Source: JBHIBR01 sp046759145 [NCBI: Nitrospinota bacterium] (lineage in GTDB: Bacteria; UBA8248). Taken from it: 13,216 nucleotides of DNA. The number at the start of each line of letters is the position of its first letter. The first letter of the stretch is position 1. Shown here piece after piece: positions 1-6,813 of the stretch. The stretch spans positions 1 to 13,216 of the forward strand of contig JBHIBR010000013.1 of the NCBI GenBank assembly GCA_046759145.1. The letters are read 5' to 3'. The notes below the pieces were generated by a model that worked only from the letters and a program-made list of their open reading frames with translations, did not search any database and was not told where the DNA came from. Both the position numbers and the translations under genes were made by a program.

Positions 1-1110
1 CAGGAGGGGTCCCGGGAGAAGGTGTGGAGCCTCCGAGAGGCCCTCTTCCAGAGGCTCAAGGAGGAGCGGGAGAGCCTCCGTCTCGACCTGGATGAGCTCC
101 TCGCCACCGCCCAGCGGAATGAGTCGCTCCTGGCAAAGTTTGGAGAGCTCGAGCACCTTGTCCTATCCGCCGACAGGCTCGACCGGCTGGCCTCGACCCT
201 GGTGAAGGAGCTTGCGAGACGCTTCGATCTGGTCGCAGTCCACCTGGCGCTCCTCCCGCCCTCCAAGGATATCCCCACCCTGGAGGAAGACCCTCACTTC
301 TCTTGGGTGGGCCCCGAAGTGGAATCACAGTTCCCCGAGGGGAGCAGCCGTCCCTTGGTGCGGGATTCTCTCCCCTCTGGGTCCACCTCCTTCTTCCCCC
401 CTTCGCTCGCAGGGCAGGTACGCTCGGAAGCCCTGGTACCCCTCCGGTGGGCGGGCCGATTCCTCGGTGTGCTCTGCCTGGGTAGCGCGGACCCCTCCCA
501 TTACCGCCCCGGGCTCTCCACCCATTTGCTGGAGAGGCTTGCAGCGAAAGTAGCCTGGGCCGTGGACCGCGTGCAGGTATTCGAGCAGCTGCGGTACCTG
601 GCCTCCACCGACGAGCTCACGGGCCTCTTCAACCAGCGCCACTTCTACCAGTCCCTTGATGGAGAGTTCAGTCGCGCCCGGCGCTACGGCTATCCCCTGG
701 CCTGCATCGCACTGGACTTGGACGACTTCAAGTCCATCAACGACCAGTGGGGACACCTGGCGGGGGACCAGGTCCTGCGGGAGGTGTCGGAGCTCATTCG
801 GGCCAACATGCGCAAGGCGGACTTGGCCTTCCGTTACGGGGGAGAGGAATTCATCCTCCTTCTCCCGCACGCGGACGCGCCCCACGCCTTCCAGGCGGCC
901 AGCAAGCTCTGGCAGCGAATTTCCTCAAAAGGGATCGCGCTGGAGGGCGGGCGGGTGAAGCTCTCGGCGAGCCTGGGGGTCGCCAGCTTGCCCTCTCCTG
1001 AGATCGAGGCAGCAGCCGACCTCTTCAAGGCAGCCGACCTCGCCCTGTTGCAGGCAAAGCGCGAGGGCAAAAACCGGGTAGCCCTCTTCGAAGGCAGCGG
1101 GGCCGACTAG
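1..1110 (+). CDS. DUF484-GGDEF diguanylate cyclase (5' end outside window)
   Basis: Predicted enzyme making cyclic di-GMP from two GTP. The frame is open from base 1. A GTG at 22 could start it, but the opening helix (KVWSLREALFQRL, then a run to RNESLL) resembles the middle of the DUF484 family, whose usual N-terminal section would lie upstream, so I treat the gene as cut by the window edge. Numbering from the GTG: residues 1-50 are a coiled-coil-like helix; 50-188 a GAF-like DUF484 domain ending in the family-like GVLCLGSADP; 190-360 a GGDEF domain beginning STDELTGLFNQRHF. The active-site motif is GGEEF at 273-277, and an RxxD inhibitory site (RKAD, 264-267) lies five residues before it, so an active, product-inhibited cyclase is expected. 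I see no membrane segment. DUF484 ligands are unknown, so the input signal is unknown. Converges on the MmgE/PrpD gene. Confidence 0.9.
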   Translation, partial: QEGSREKVWSLREALFQRLKEERESLRLDLDELLATAQRNESLLAKFGELEHLVLSADRLDRLASTLVKELARRFDLVAVHLALLPPSKDIPTLEEDPHFSWVGPEVESQFPEGSSRPLVRDSLPSGSTSFFPPSLAGQVRSEALVPLRWAGRFLGVLCLGSADPSHYRPGLSTHLLERLAAKVAWAVDRVQVFEQLRYLASTDELTGLFNQRHFYQSLDGEFSRARRYGYPLACIALDLDDFKSINDQWGHLAGDQVLREVSELIRANMRKADLAFRYGGEEFILLLPHADAPHAFQAASKLWQRISSKGIALEGGRVKLSASLGVASLPSPEIEAAADLFKAADLALLQAKREGKNRVALFEGSGAD

Positions 1111-1122
1111 AAAATTCGCCCG

Positions 1123-1155
1123 CCGGGGCTCGGGAGGGACGGGGAGGAGCCCCGG
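1123..1155. terminator. Hairpin between convergent genes, possible shared terminator
   Basis: CCGGGGCTC (1123-1131) is exactly complementary to GAGCCCCGG (1147-1155), giving a 9-bp stem with a 15-nt loop. It lies 12 nt after the cyclase stop and 44 nt beyond the end of the MmgE/PrpD gene on the other strand. The plus side is followed only by a mixed pyrimidine stretch; the minus side is followed within 10 nt by AATTTT. It is therefore an imperfect intrinsic terminator that may serve both genes. Confidence 0.45.
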
Positions 1156-1199
1156 ATTTCTCCTTCCGTTTCCCCCCCTCCCCAGCCGCTCCGTCCCCC

Positions 1200-2591
1200 T
1201 CAGCGGACCGCCAGCTTCTCCCTCACTCGCAGCAGATCGGTCACCGCCTGGACGTGGGCGAGACGTTCGAGGCCCCGTACGCGCTCGATGAGCTTCCCCC
1301 GGGTTCCTTCCTCCAGGACGGGCCGTGTGAGGTCGCGGAAGCGGGCCTCCAGCTCTTCCCAGGTGAGGGGGTTCCGCTTGTCCCCCTTGGGGTGGGCCAC
1401 CTCGCCGGAGAACGTCCCGCGGCGGGTGCGGATGCTCACGCGGGCTGACCACTGGTCGGGGAAATGGGCCTCGAGCTCTTCATCGCCCACGCAGCGCACC
1501 TTCGGGATCACCTGGGCATAGGCGTGCGCCCGGAGAAAGTCGTCGCTGTACTCCTCGAGGCCGGCCCGCCGCCGCAGGATGGCCACCGCCACGGCGTAGG
1601 GGAGGCTGAACTGGGCATCCACAACGTTCTTGGGGTCTCGCTTGGCCTCAAGGGGTTCGCTCACGATGTCCAGCCCGGTCTTGGGAACACGGACCTCAAC
1701 CCCTTCCACCTCCTCGGGCTGGATGTCGTGAAGGGTGCAGAGCTGGGCGGTACAGTCCACCGAGGCGTGGTTGTAGCGGCAGCAAGCGTGCGGCTTGATG
1801 GCCGTCTCCTGGATCTCCCAGCACTCGCCCAGCCCCCGGGTGAGCCTCTCGGGGTAGCTCTCGTCGCTGTATCCGTGCAGGAAACCGGACGTCCCCCCCA
1901 GGATGTCGGCGGGGCCCGTGTAGCCCTCCTGGGCCAGATAGGCCGCCAGGATGCCCGAGTGGGCCGCCCAGCCCGGGTGGAAGCGCTTCGTCCAGGCCCC
2001 GTTGTCCAGGTACTGCATGGAACCCGCCGCCTGGCTGCCAGCGATGCCGAAGGCGTTCAGGGTGGCCTCCAGGCTTAGCCCCAGCACCTTGCTCGCCACC
2101 ACCGCCGCCCCAAAAGTCCCGCAGGTGGCGGTGGGATGGAAACCCCGGGCGTAGTGGCTCCTGCAGTTCACCGCATTGCCCACCCGGTTGGTCACCTCGT
2201 AGCCCGCCACAATCGCCGAGATGACCCGCCGGGGGTCTCCGTGGCTCACCTCGGCAGCCGCCAGGGCGGTGGGCATCACCGAAACGCCGGGGTGGAGGGA
2301 GGAGACGGTGGTCACGTCGTCCATCTCGATGGCGTGGCCCACTCCCCCGTTGACCAAGGCCGCATGGGGGGCGTCAGTGCGAAGGGCGCTGCCGATGACC
2401 GTGCAGGGCCCCTGGGGGGCACGCTTGCGGGCGAAGTTGTACAGGACGCGGCTGCTCGCCGCCTCGCTCGCCCGAAGGGCGACGCCCAGGAAATCCAGGA
2501 GAAAATACTTGGCACGGTCGCGCACCTCCTCGGGGAGCGACTCGTAGGTGATGCCGTGGCAGAAATTCACAAGGCGTCCGGTTACGTTCAC
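1200..2591 (-). CDS. MmgE/PrpD family protein (2-methylcitrate dehydratase-like)
   Basis: 463-residue member of the MmgE/PrpD family, which includes 2-methylcitrate dehydratase (PrpD), cis-aconitate decarboxylase and many enzymes of unknown substrate. Family-like segments visible in order: HAIEMDDV (about 85-93), GFHPTATCGTFGAA (about 150-163), KPHACCRYNHASVD (about 265-278), DAQFSLPYAVAVA (about 325-337) and GDKRNPLTWEE near the C-terminus. Length is normal for the family. The start is a GTG preceded by AGGGGG about 9 nt upstream. No prpB, prpC or acnD-like gene is nearby, so a methylcitrate role is not supported and the substrate is open. It begins 43 bp after the ArsR-type regulator on the same strand, which suggests co-transcription from the regulator's promoter. 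Confidence 0.88.
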   Translation of the reverse strand: MNVTGRLVNFCHGITYESLPEEVRDRAKYFLLDFLGVALRASEAASSRVLYNFARKRAPQGPCTVIGSALRTDAPHAALVNGGVGHAIEMDDVTTVSSLHPGVSVMPTALAAAEVSHGDPRRVISAIVAGYEVTNRVGNAVNCRSHYARGFHPTATCGTFGAAVVASKVLGLSLEATLNAFGIAGSQAAGSMQYLDNGAWTKRFHPGWAAHSGILAAYLAQEGYTGPADILGGTSGFLHGYSDESYPERLTRGLGECWEIQETAIKPHACCRYNHASVDCTAQLCTLHDIQPEEVEGVEVRVPKTGLDIVSEPLEAKRDPKNVVDAQFSLPYAVAVAILRRRAGLEEYSDDFLRAHAYAQVIPKVRCVGDEELEAHFPDQWSARVSIRTRRGTFSGEVAHPKGDKRNPLTWEELEARFRDLTRPVLEEGTRGKLIERVRGLERLAHVQAVTDLLRVREKLAVR

Positions 2592-2634
2592 GGGCGTTTC
2601 CCCCTGCGGGAGCCTCGAATGGGTCCGACCGCTC

Positions 2635-3042
2635 TCACTCCTCCACGTGCCGTAGGCCCTGGGCGAACAAGGTCTCGATGTGCTGATCGGCCAGGGAATA
2701 GTAGGCGAACTTCCCCGCCTTACGGAACCTGACGAGTTTTCTCGCCCGGAGCAGCCTCAGGTGGTGGGAGACGGCCGACTCGCTCAAGCCGAACAACCTC
2801 GCCAGGTCGCACACGCAAAGCTCGGTCCGCGACAGGGCATAGAGGATCTTCACGCGGGTGGAATCGCCCAGGATGCGGAAGGTCTCCGCGAGGTCCCGAA
2901 CCACCCCCTCGGGCTTCATCGCCGCACGGAGGGCGCGGACCTTGGTCTCGTCCACGAAGCGGACCTCGCAAACGTCCTCCGCCCTCTCGGGCGGGGCTTG
3001 CAGCGGCGCCGCGGGACGGGCTTGAGGACCCCGGGGGATCAT
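2635..3042 (-). CDS. ArsR/SmtB metal-responsive repressor, CadC-like
   Basis: 135-residue winged-helix repressor. Residues 50-117 form the DNA-binding core, with recognition-helix segment SESAVSHHLRLLR (87-99) and wing RFRKAGKFAYYSL (105-117). From what I know of CadC (Cd/Pb/Zn sensor), both metal sites appear kept at a constant offset of 18 residues. Alpha3N site: Cys25 (CadC Cys7) and Cys76/Cys78 in ELCVCDL (CadC Cys58/60); the fourth ligand, CadC Cys11, is Phe29 here. Alpha5 site: Asp119, His121, His132 and Glu135 (CadC Asp101, His103, His114, Glu117). The start is an ATG with AAGGAGG upstream at a somewhat long spacing of 12 nt. The 24 residues before Cys25 are proline- and alanine-rich. 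No transporter or metallothionein is adjacent; the gene in line behind it is MmgE/PrpD and the divergent gene is HIT. Cd/Pb/Zn sensing is inferred from the ligands only. Confidence 0.9.
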   Translation of the reverse strand: MIPRGPQARPAAPLQAPPERAEDVCEVRFVDETKVRALRAAMKPEGVVRDLAETFRILGDSTRVKILYALSRTELCVCDLARLFGLSESAVSHHLRLLRARKLVRFRKAGKFAYYSLADQHIETLFAQGLRHVEE

Positions 3043-3076
3043 GGGACGACTGGGCCTCCTTCCTGACTCAGGGCTG

Positions 3077-3105
3077 ATTCTAATCTTTCGGCCCGACAGG
3101 GTAAA
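3077..3105 (-). promoter_or_regulatory. Predicted sigma70 promoter of the ArsR-MmgE/PrpD pair
   Basis: On the minus strand a -35 TTTACC (3100-3105) and -10 TAGAAT (3077-3082) are separated by exactly 17 bp. Transcription would begin near 3070, about 28 nt before the ArsR start. The imperfect repeat GATT-CT-AATC (3076-3085) overlaps the -10 and is a possible operator for autorepression; that part is inference. Confidence 0.5.
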
Positions 3106-3124
3106 GGGTGCCCCCTATCCGGCA

Positions 3125-3153
3125 TTGCCTGGCCGCAGCGGGCGGGTTAAAAT
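3125..3153 (+). promoter_or_regulatory. Predicted sigma70 promoter of the HIT gene
   Basis: -35 TTGCCT (3125-3130) and -10 TAAAAT (3148-3153) with a 17-bp spacer; the transcript would start near 3160, about 37 nt before the HIT start. It points away from the ArsR promoter, with only 19 bp between the two -35 boxes, so a repressor bound here could affect both. Confidence 0.5.
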
Positions 3154-3196
3154 CTAACGTGTAAAGGCGGTCGGGCTGATGGTCGGAGGGTCTTCG

Positions 3197-3541
3197 ATGG
3201 CCGAATGTCTCTTGTGCAGGATCATTGCGGGCGAGCTGGGCGCCAAGAAGGTGTACGAAGACGAGGAGATCGTCGCCTTCGAGGACATCAATCCCCAGGC
3301 GCCCACCCACGTCCTCATCGTGCCCAAGAAGCATAAAGAGACCCTGCTGGAGCTGGCCCCGGAGGACCGGGAGCTCATCGGCAACATCTATCTGACCGCC
3401 AACCGCATCGCCCGCGAGAGGGGTATCGCAGAGTCGGGCTTCCGCGTGGTGGCCAACTGCAACCGCCACGCAGGCCAATCGCTCTTCCACATCCATTTCC
3501 ACCTCCTGGGCGGGCGACCCTTTGGCTGGCCTCCGGGATAA
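3197..3541 (+). CDS. HIT family nucleotide hydrolase/transferase (HINT-type)
   Basis: 114-residue cytosolic protein of the histidine-triad family, Hint branch, which hydrolyses purine nucleoside phosphoramidates and related AMP conjugates. The catalytic triad is HIHFH (His98, His100, His102) within QSLFHIHFHLLGGR, followed by the Hint-like tail RPFGWPPG. CLLCRI near the N-terminus resembles the Cys pair common in these proteins. An in-frame ATG exists at 3179, but the ATG at 3197 has GGAGGG six nt upstream and gives the usual family start MAEC, so I chose it. The gene runs against mnmA with 23 bp between the two stop codons and no obvious terminator. The physiological substrate is unknown, as for most bacterial members. 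Confidence 0.93.
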   Translation: MAECLLCRIIAGELGAKKVYEDEEIVAFEDINPQAPTHVLIVPKKHKETLLELAPEDRELIGNIYLTANRIARERGIAESGFRVVANCNRHAGQSLFHIHFHLLGGRPFGWPPG

Positions 3542-3564
3542 GGAGACGGCGTTCGAGCCCCTCT

Positions 3565-4635
3565 TCAGGAGGCCACCCAACCTCCTCCGAGCAGGATATC
3601 TCCCTCGAAGAGGACGGCCGCCTGCCCCGGGGAGACGGCCCCGTCGGGCTCGTCGAGCCGGGCGCGCAGCCAACCCCCCTCCTCCGGGTAGAGGGTGGCG
3701 TCTCGCGGCCGCTGGCGGTGGCGCACCTGTACCGAAGCCCGGAGAGGCTCCCGGGGCCCGGGGATTGACCATCGCACCCGCTCTACCCGGAACTCCACCC
3801 GCCGGAGGCGTTCGCGCGGGCCAACGATTACCGCATTCTTTTCGCCATCCAGTCGGAGGACGTGGAGGGGCTCCTTCCCCCCGATGCCCAAACCCCTGCG
3901 CTGGCCCACGGTGAAGTCGCCCACCCCACCGTGGGTCCCAAGGACTCTCCCCTCCTCGTCCAGCAGGGGGCCTTCCCGAAAGCTCATCGGAGTCTCCCGC
4001 CGGAGGAACTTCCGGTACTCCCCGTCCGGGATGAAGCAGATCTCTTGACTCTCCGGCTTATCCGCCGTGGGGAGTCCCAGGCCCCTGGCCCTCGCGCGAA
4101 CCTCCTCCTTGGAGAGCTCCCCCACGGGGAAGAGGGCTCGGCGGAGCTGTCCCTGGGAGAGGCCGAAGAGGAAATAGGTCTGGTCTTTCGAGCGGTCCGC
4201 GCTGCGGGCCAGACTCAGGTAGCCCGAGGGCCAGTGGCGGGTGAGGCGGGTGTAGTGGCCCGTTGCCACCCTGTCTGCCCCGAGGGCGAGCGCCTTGCGG
4301 AGGAGGAAGTCGAACTTAAGGTGCTGGTTACACGCGACGCAAGGGTTGGGCGTGCGTCCCCGGGCATATTCGGCCACGAAATAGTCCACCACCCAGCGCC
4401 GGAACTCCTCCCGCAGGTTCAGCACATAGAAGGGGATGCCGAGCCGGTCCGCCACCGCCCGAGCGTCGGCCATATCGCGGGGAGAGCAGCAGGAGTCGAA
4501 GCGCCCCTCCCCTTCGCTGTGGTCCCACAGCTGCATGCCCACACCGACTGCCTCGAAACCCCGCTCCACGAGCAGGGCGGCGGCCATCGAGCTGTCCACC
4601 CCGCCGCTCATGGCGACCAGTACCCTCTCGCCCAT
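3565..4635 (-). CDS. mnmA: tRNA-specific 2-thiouridylase MnmA
   Basis: 356-residue enzyme that installs sulfur at C2 of the wobble uridine (U34) in tRNAs for Lys, Glu and Gln, using ATP and persulfide sulfur from a relay. Visible: PP-loop SGGVDSS (10-16), which binds ATP; catalytic Cys99 in NPCVACN; second catalytic Cys200 in SQEICFIPDG; TGHY at 125-128 and DQTYFL at 151-156 of the tRNA- and ATP-binding core; a C-terminal barrel region from about 270. All key residues are present and the length matches the family. The frame extends 59 codons further upstream to 4812, but that stretch has no MnmA similarity and contains the predicted promoter, so the ATG at 4635 directly before GERVLVAMSGG is preferred, although its ribosome site (CCAGGGAC) is weak. 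Confidence 0.96.
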   Translation of the reverse strand: MGERVLVAMSGGVDSSMAAALLVERGFEAVGVGMQLWDHSEGEGRFDSCCSPRDMADARAVADRLGIPFYVLNLREEFRRWVVDYFVAEYARGRTPNPCVACNQHLKFDFLLRKALALGADRVATGHYTRLTRHWPSGYLSLARSADRSKDQTYFLFGLSQGQLRRALFPVGELSKEEVRARARGLGLPTADKPESQEICFIPDGEYRKFLRRETPMSFREGPLLDEEGRVLGTHGGVGDFTVGQRRGLGIGGKEPLHVLRLDGEKNAVIVGPRERLRRVEFRVERVRWSIPGPREPLRASVQVRHRQRPRDATLYPEEGGWLRARLDEPDGAVSPGQAAVLFEGDILLGGGWVAS

Positions 4636-4783
4636 GTCCCTGGCCTCGGTCGGATGCGCCCGCGTTCCTTTCCACAGGAATTGTGAATGGGTTGTGGAGA
4701 ACGTTGTTCGCCTGGGCGCTAAGCACTCCAAAAAATGCATCTTAGAGCATCTTGCCCAAAAACGGGGCAATCCGATAACTACA

Positions 4784-4812
4784 ATTATTTCAGAGCGTTC
4801 CTTTGAATTCAA
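4784..4812 (-). promoter_or_regulatory. Predicted sigma70 promoter of mnmA
   Basis: Minus-strand -35 TTGAAT (4807-4812) and -10 AATAAT (4784-4789) are 17 bp apart, giving a start near 4777 and a leader of about 140 nt before mnmA. The -35 sits inside a perfect 10-bp palindrome, TTGAATTCAA (4803-4812), which could be an operator; that is speculation. Confidence 0.4.
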
Positions 4813-4964
4813 GCCATTTTTCAGGCCTCCCCCGAGCGGAGAAGCCTCTTTTCAGCCCTTTTCCACATTTTCGACCCCCAAGCAACCGTCGCGGCGCCCT
4901 TCCGCGCCCAAACCCTGCCACCCCTCTACCGGGGAGGTCGCCCAGGGACAGGGCGAAAACACCG

Positions 4965-4994
4965 AATAAAAAAGCGGGGCCCTATGGCCCCGCT
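4965..4994 (-). terminator. Intrinsic terminator of leuA
   Basis: On the minus strand AGCGGGGCC (4994-4986) and GGCCCCGCT (4981-4973) form a perfect 9-bp stem with a 4-nt loop, directly followed by T-rich TTTTTATT. It lies 21 nt after the leuA stop codon. A textbook rho-independent terminator, and the clearest in the window. Confidence 0.92.
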
Positions 4995-5015
4995 CGATTC
5001 AACTGTTCAACCTTT

Positions 5016-6608
5016 TCAGGCGGGGCCTGCCCCCAAGGGCTCGGGGGGTTTTCCCCGCCCCCCTTTTTGCCGCCCATGCACCTTGGTCACCAGCATGTAC
5101 TTGTTGAGAGCGTTCAGGTACGCCTTCGCGCTTGCCTCGATGATGTCGGTACTGGAGCTCCTGCCCCCCATCACCCGGTCTCCAAAATCCAGAGAGAGGT
5201 GCACCTCCCCGACCGCGTCCCGGCCCCGCGTGACGGCATTGACTGTGTAGTCGTTGAGCTTGCAAGGGATGCCGGTGATGCGGCTGAGGGCGCTGAAGGT
5301 GGCGGCCACCGGGCCATCTCCGCTGGCGGAGTCGAGCTTCATCTCGCCGCCCACCTTCAGCCGCACCGTGGCGGTCGCCACAGTCTGGCTGCCACTGGTG
5401 CTCTGCAGGTAGTCCAGGGTGAAATGCTCCGGCACCTCCGCCCGACCCTCCTGAAGGAGGAGGAGGAGGTCCTCGTCGAAGACCTCCTTTTTCTTGTCTG
5501 CCAGCTCGATGAAGCGGAGGTAAACCTCCTGGAGCTCCTCTTTGTCCAGCTTGACCCCGAGCTCCTCGAAACGCTTGCGAAGGCCGTGCCGGCCCGAATG
5601 CTTGCCGAGGACCAGGGTGTTCGAGGGTCTCCCGACAGACTGGGGGGTCATGATCTCGTAAGTGATGGCTCGGCTGATGACCCCGTGCTGGTGGATGCCC
5701 GCCTCGTGGGCGAAGGCGTTCTTCCCCACCACGGCCTTGTTGGGCTGGACGGCCATGCCCGTGATGGCGGAGAGGAGACGGCTGGAGGGGTAGATCTCCT
5801 GTGTGCGGATGCGCGTGGCGAAGGGCAGGCAGTCCTTGCGCACGTCGAGGGCCATCACGATCTCTTCCAGGGAGGCGTTGCCCGCCCGCTCCCCGATGCC
5901 GTTCACCGTGCACTCCACCTGACGGCACCCCTTCTCGATGGCCACCAGGCTGTTGGCGACCGCCAGGCCCAGGTCGTTGTGGCAGTGGGCGCTGAAGAAG
6001 ACCCCTTCGTAGGCGGGAACGCGCTCGAAGATGTGGTCCCAAAATCGGGCGAACTCCGTCGGGATGGTATAACCCACCGTGTCCGGCAGGTTGATGGTGG
6101 TGGCCCCCTCGTCGATGGCAGCCTTCACCACCTCCACCAGGTAATCCCAGTCGGAACGCGTGGCGTCCTCAGGGGAGAACTCCACGTCATCGCAGTGCCG
6201 GCGGGCGTGGCGCACCGCCGCCCGGGCTTCTCGCAGCACCTCCTTGCGGTCCATCCGAAGCTTGTACTTCAAATGGATGTCGCTGGCGGCAATGAAGGTG
6301 TGGATGCGGGGCCGGCGGGCATGCCGGAGGGCCTCCCAGGCCCGGTCGATGTCCCCGCGGGCAGTGCGGCACAGGCCCGCGACGACGGGCTCGCGCACCG
6401 CCTTGGCCACCGCCTTGACCGCCTCAAATTCATCGTTGGAGGCGATGGGAAAGCCGGCTTCGATGACGTCCACTCCCAGCTTCTCCAGCTGGAGCGCCAT
6501 CTGGATCTTTTGCTGGCGGTCCATGCTGGCGCCGGGGGACTGCTCGCCGTCTCGGAGAGTTGTGTCGAAGATGCGGATATGGATGGGCTTCGTCTTCGCC
6601 GTTGCCAT
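5016..6608 (-). CDS. leuA: 2-isopropylmalate synthase
   Basis: 530-residue enzyme for the first committed step of leucine synthesis: acetyl-CoA plus 2-oxoisovalerate gives 2-isopropylmalate. The catalytic TIM barrel opens with RIFDTTLRDGEQSPGASM (about 12-29). The metal-binding HxH segment is SAHCHNDLGLA (about 200-210). HEAGIHQHGVI and LGKHSGRHGL follow at about 300-345. The C-terminal regulatory domain (about 385-515) includes GGRSSSTDIIEASAKAYLNALN, as in leucine-feedback-inhibited LeuA, so allosteric control by leucine is expected. The length and two-domain build are those of full-size LeuA rather than citramalate synthase, which I cannot exclude entirely. GGGAGGAG (6616-6623) lies 7 nt before the ATG. 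It has its own promoter, a structured leader and its own terminator; no leuB, leuC or leuD is adjacent. Confidence 0.96.
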   Translation of the reverse strand: MATAKTKPIHIRIFDTTLRDGEQSPGASMDRQQKIQMALQLEKLGVDVIEAGFPIASNDEFEAVKAVAKAVREPVVAGLCRTARGDIDRAWEALRHARRPRIHTFIAASDIHLKYKLRMDRKEVLREARAAVRHARRHCDDVEFSPEDATRSDWDYLVEVVKAAIDEGATTINLPDTVGYTIPTEFARFWDHIFERVPAYEGVFFSAHCHNDLGLAVANSLVAIEKGCRQVECTVNGIGERAGNASLEEIVMALDVRKDCLPFATRIRTQEIYPSSRLLSAITGMAVQPNKAVVGKNAFAHEAGIHQHGVISRAITYEIMTPQSVGRPSNTLVLGKHSGRHGLRKRFEELGVKLDKEELQEVYLRFIELADKKKEVFDEDLLLLLQEGRAEVPEHFTLDYLQSTSGSQTVATATVRLKVGGEMKLDSASGDGPVAATFSALSRITGIPCKLNDYTVNAVTRGRDAVGEVHLSLDFGDRVMGGRSSSTDIIEASAKAYLNALNKYMLVTKVHGRQKGGRGKPPEPLGAGPA

Positions 6609-6807
6609 CGTCGGGCTCCTCCCGCGGGAAGGGTTCTTCTCAGGGCGCTCCGCCCCGGGCGAGCTCCCGGGAGAGCTCAGGGCTCAGGGTGCCGACGTGG
6701 CAGCGGCAGGCGGGGTGCACACCCACCCCGGGGCCTCCTCCGCATAAACGGCTTCCCCCTCCACTCTCTCCCCGAAAAATTCCCCCCTTCCCGGGGGCCC
6801 AACATCA
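6609..6807 (-). promoter_or_regulatory. Structured leuA leader, possible attenuator
   Basis: About 200 nt of leader RNA lie between the predicted start and leuA. It contains a short ORF with a strong ribosome site and several GC-rich inverted repeats. These are CGGGGTG/CACCCCG (6711-6717 with 6724-6730); GAGCTC/GAGCTC (6661-6666 with 6673-6678); CCCGGG/CCCGGG (6654-6659 with 6666-6671), which overlaps and excludes the previous one; and GGGCG/CGCCC (6643-6647 with 6651-6655), which overlaps that in turn. Mutually exclusive stems starting at the short ORF's stop codon are the pattern of ribosome-mediated attenuation. No T-run follows, so control of translation is as likely as control of transcription. 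I see no T-box sequence. Confidence 0.4.
6677..6745 (-). CDS. Possible 22-residue leader peptide ORF upstream of leuA
   Basis: ATG at 6745 with GGAGGGGG (6755-6762) 9 nt upstream, which is one of the best ribosome sites in the window. It runs 22 codons to a TGA at 6677-6679. The peptide starts MRRRPRGGC and contains RLPLP. It has five Arg codons in the first dozen and two Leu codons (CTG-CCG-CTG), not the run of Leu codons seen in enterobacterial leuL. Its stop codon overlaps the first arm of the GAGCTC hairpin. It may be a regulatory leader peptide or chance. Confidence 0.3.
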   Translation of the reverse strand: MRRRPRGGCAPRLPLPRRHPEP

Positions 6808-6813
6808 CGCTCC

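Larger units (their letters stand above)
4636..5015. other. 380-bp AT-richer gap between mnmA and leuA; no gene
   Basis: No convincing coding sequence. It holds the leuA terminator (4965-4994), the predicted mnmA promoter (4784-4812) and the mnmA leader. The part from about 4720 to 4870 is markedly richer in A and T than the surroundings. It contains the direct repeat GCATCTT-AGA-GCATCTT (4737-4753), a small stem TTGCCC...GGGCAA (4752-4757 with 4765-4770), and three matches to the DnaA box TTATCCACA with one or two mismatches: 4668-4676 plus (7/9), 4693-4701 minus (8/9) and 4859-4867 plus (8/9). No replication gene is in the window. Confidence 0.6.

Noticed and set aside
4636-4812. 59-codon N-terminal extension of mnmA
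   Set aside because: It does not resemble MnmA, lies in the AT-rich gap and includes the predicted promoter; the family start fits 4635.
4668-4867. Calling this gap the chromosomal origin
   Set aside because: There are only three imperfect DnaA boxes and no replication genes; kept as a low-interest finding, not a feature call.
6609-6807. T-box leader before leuA
   Set aside because: I found no conserved T-box sequence and no terminator with a T-run.
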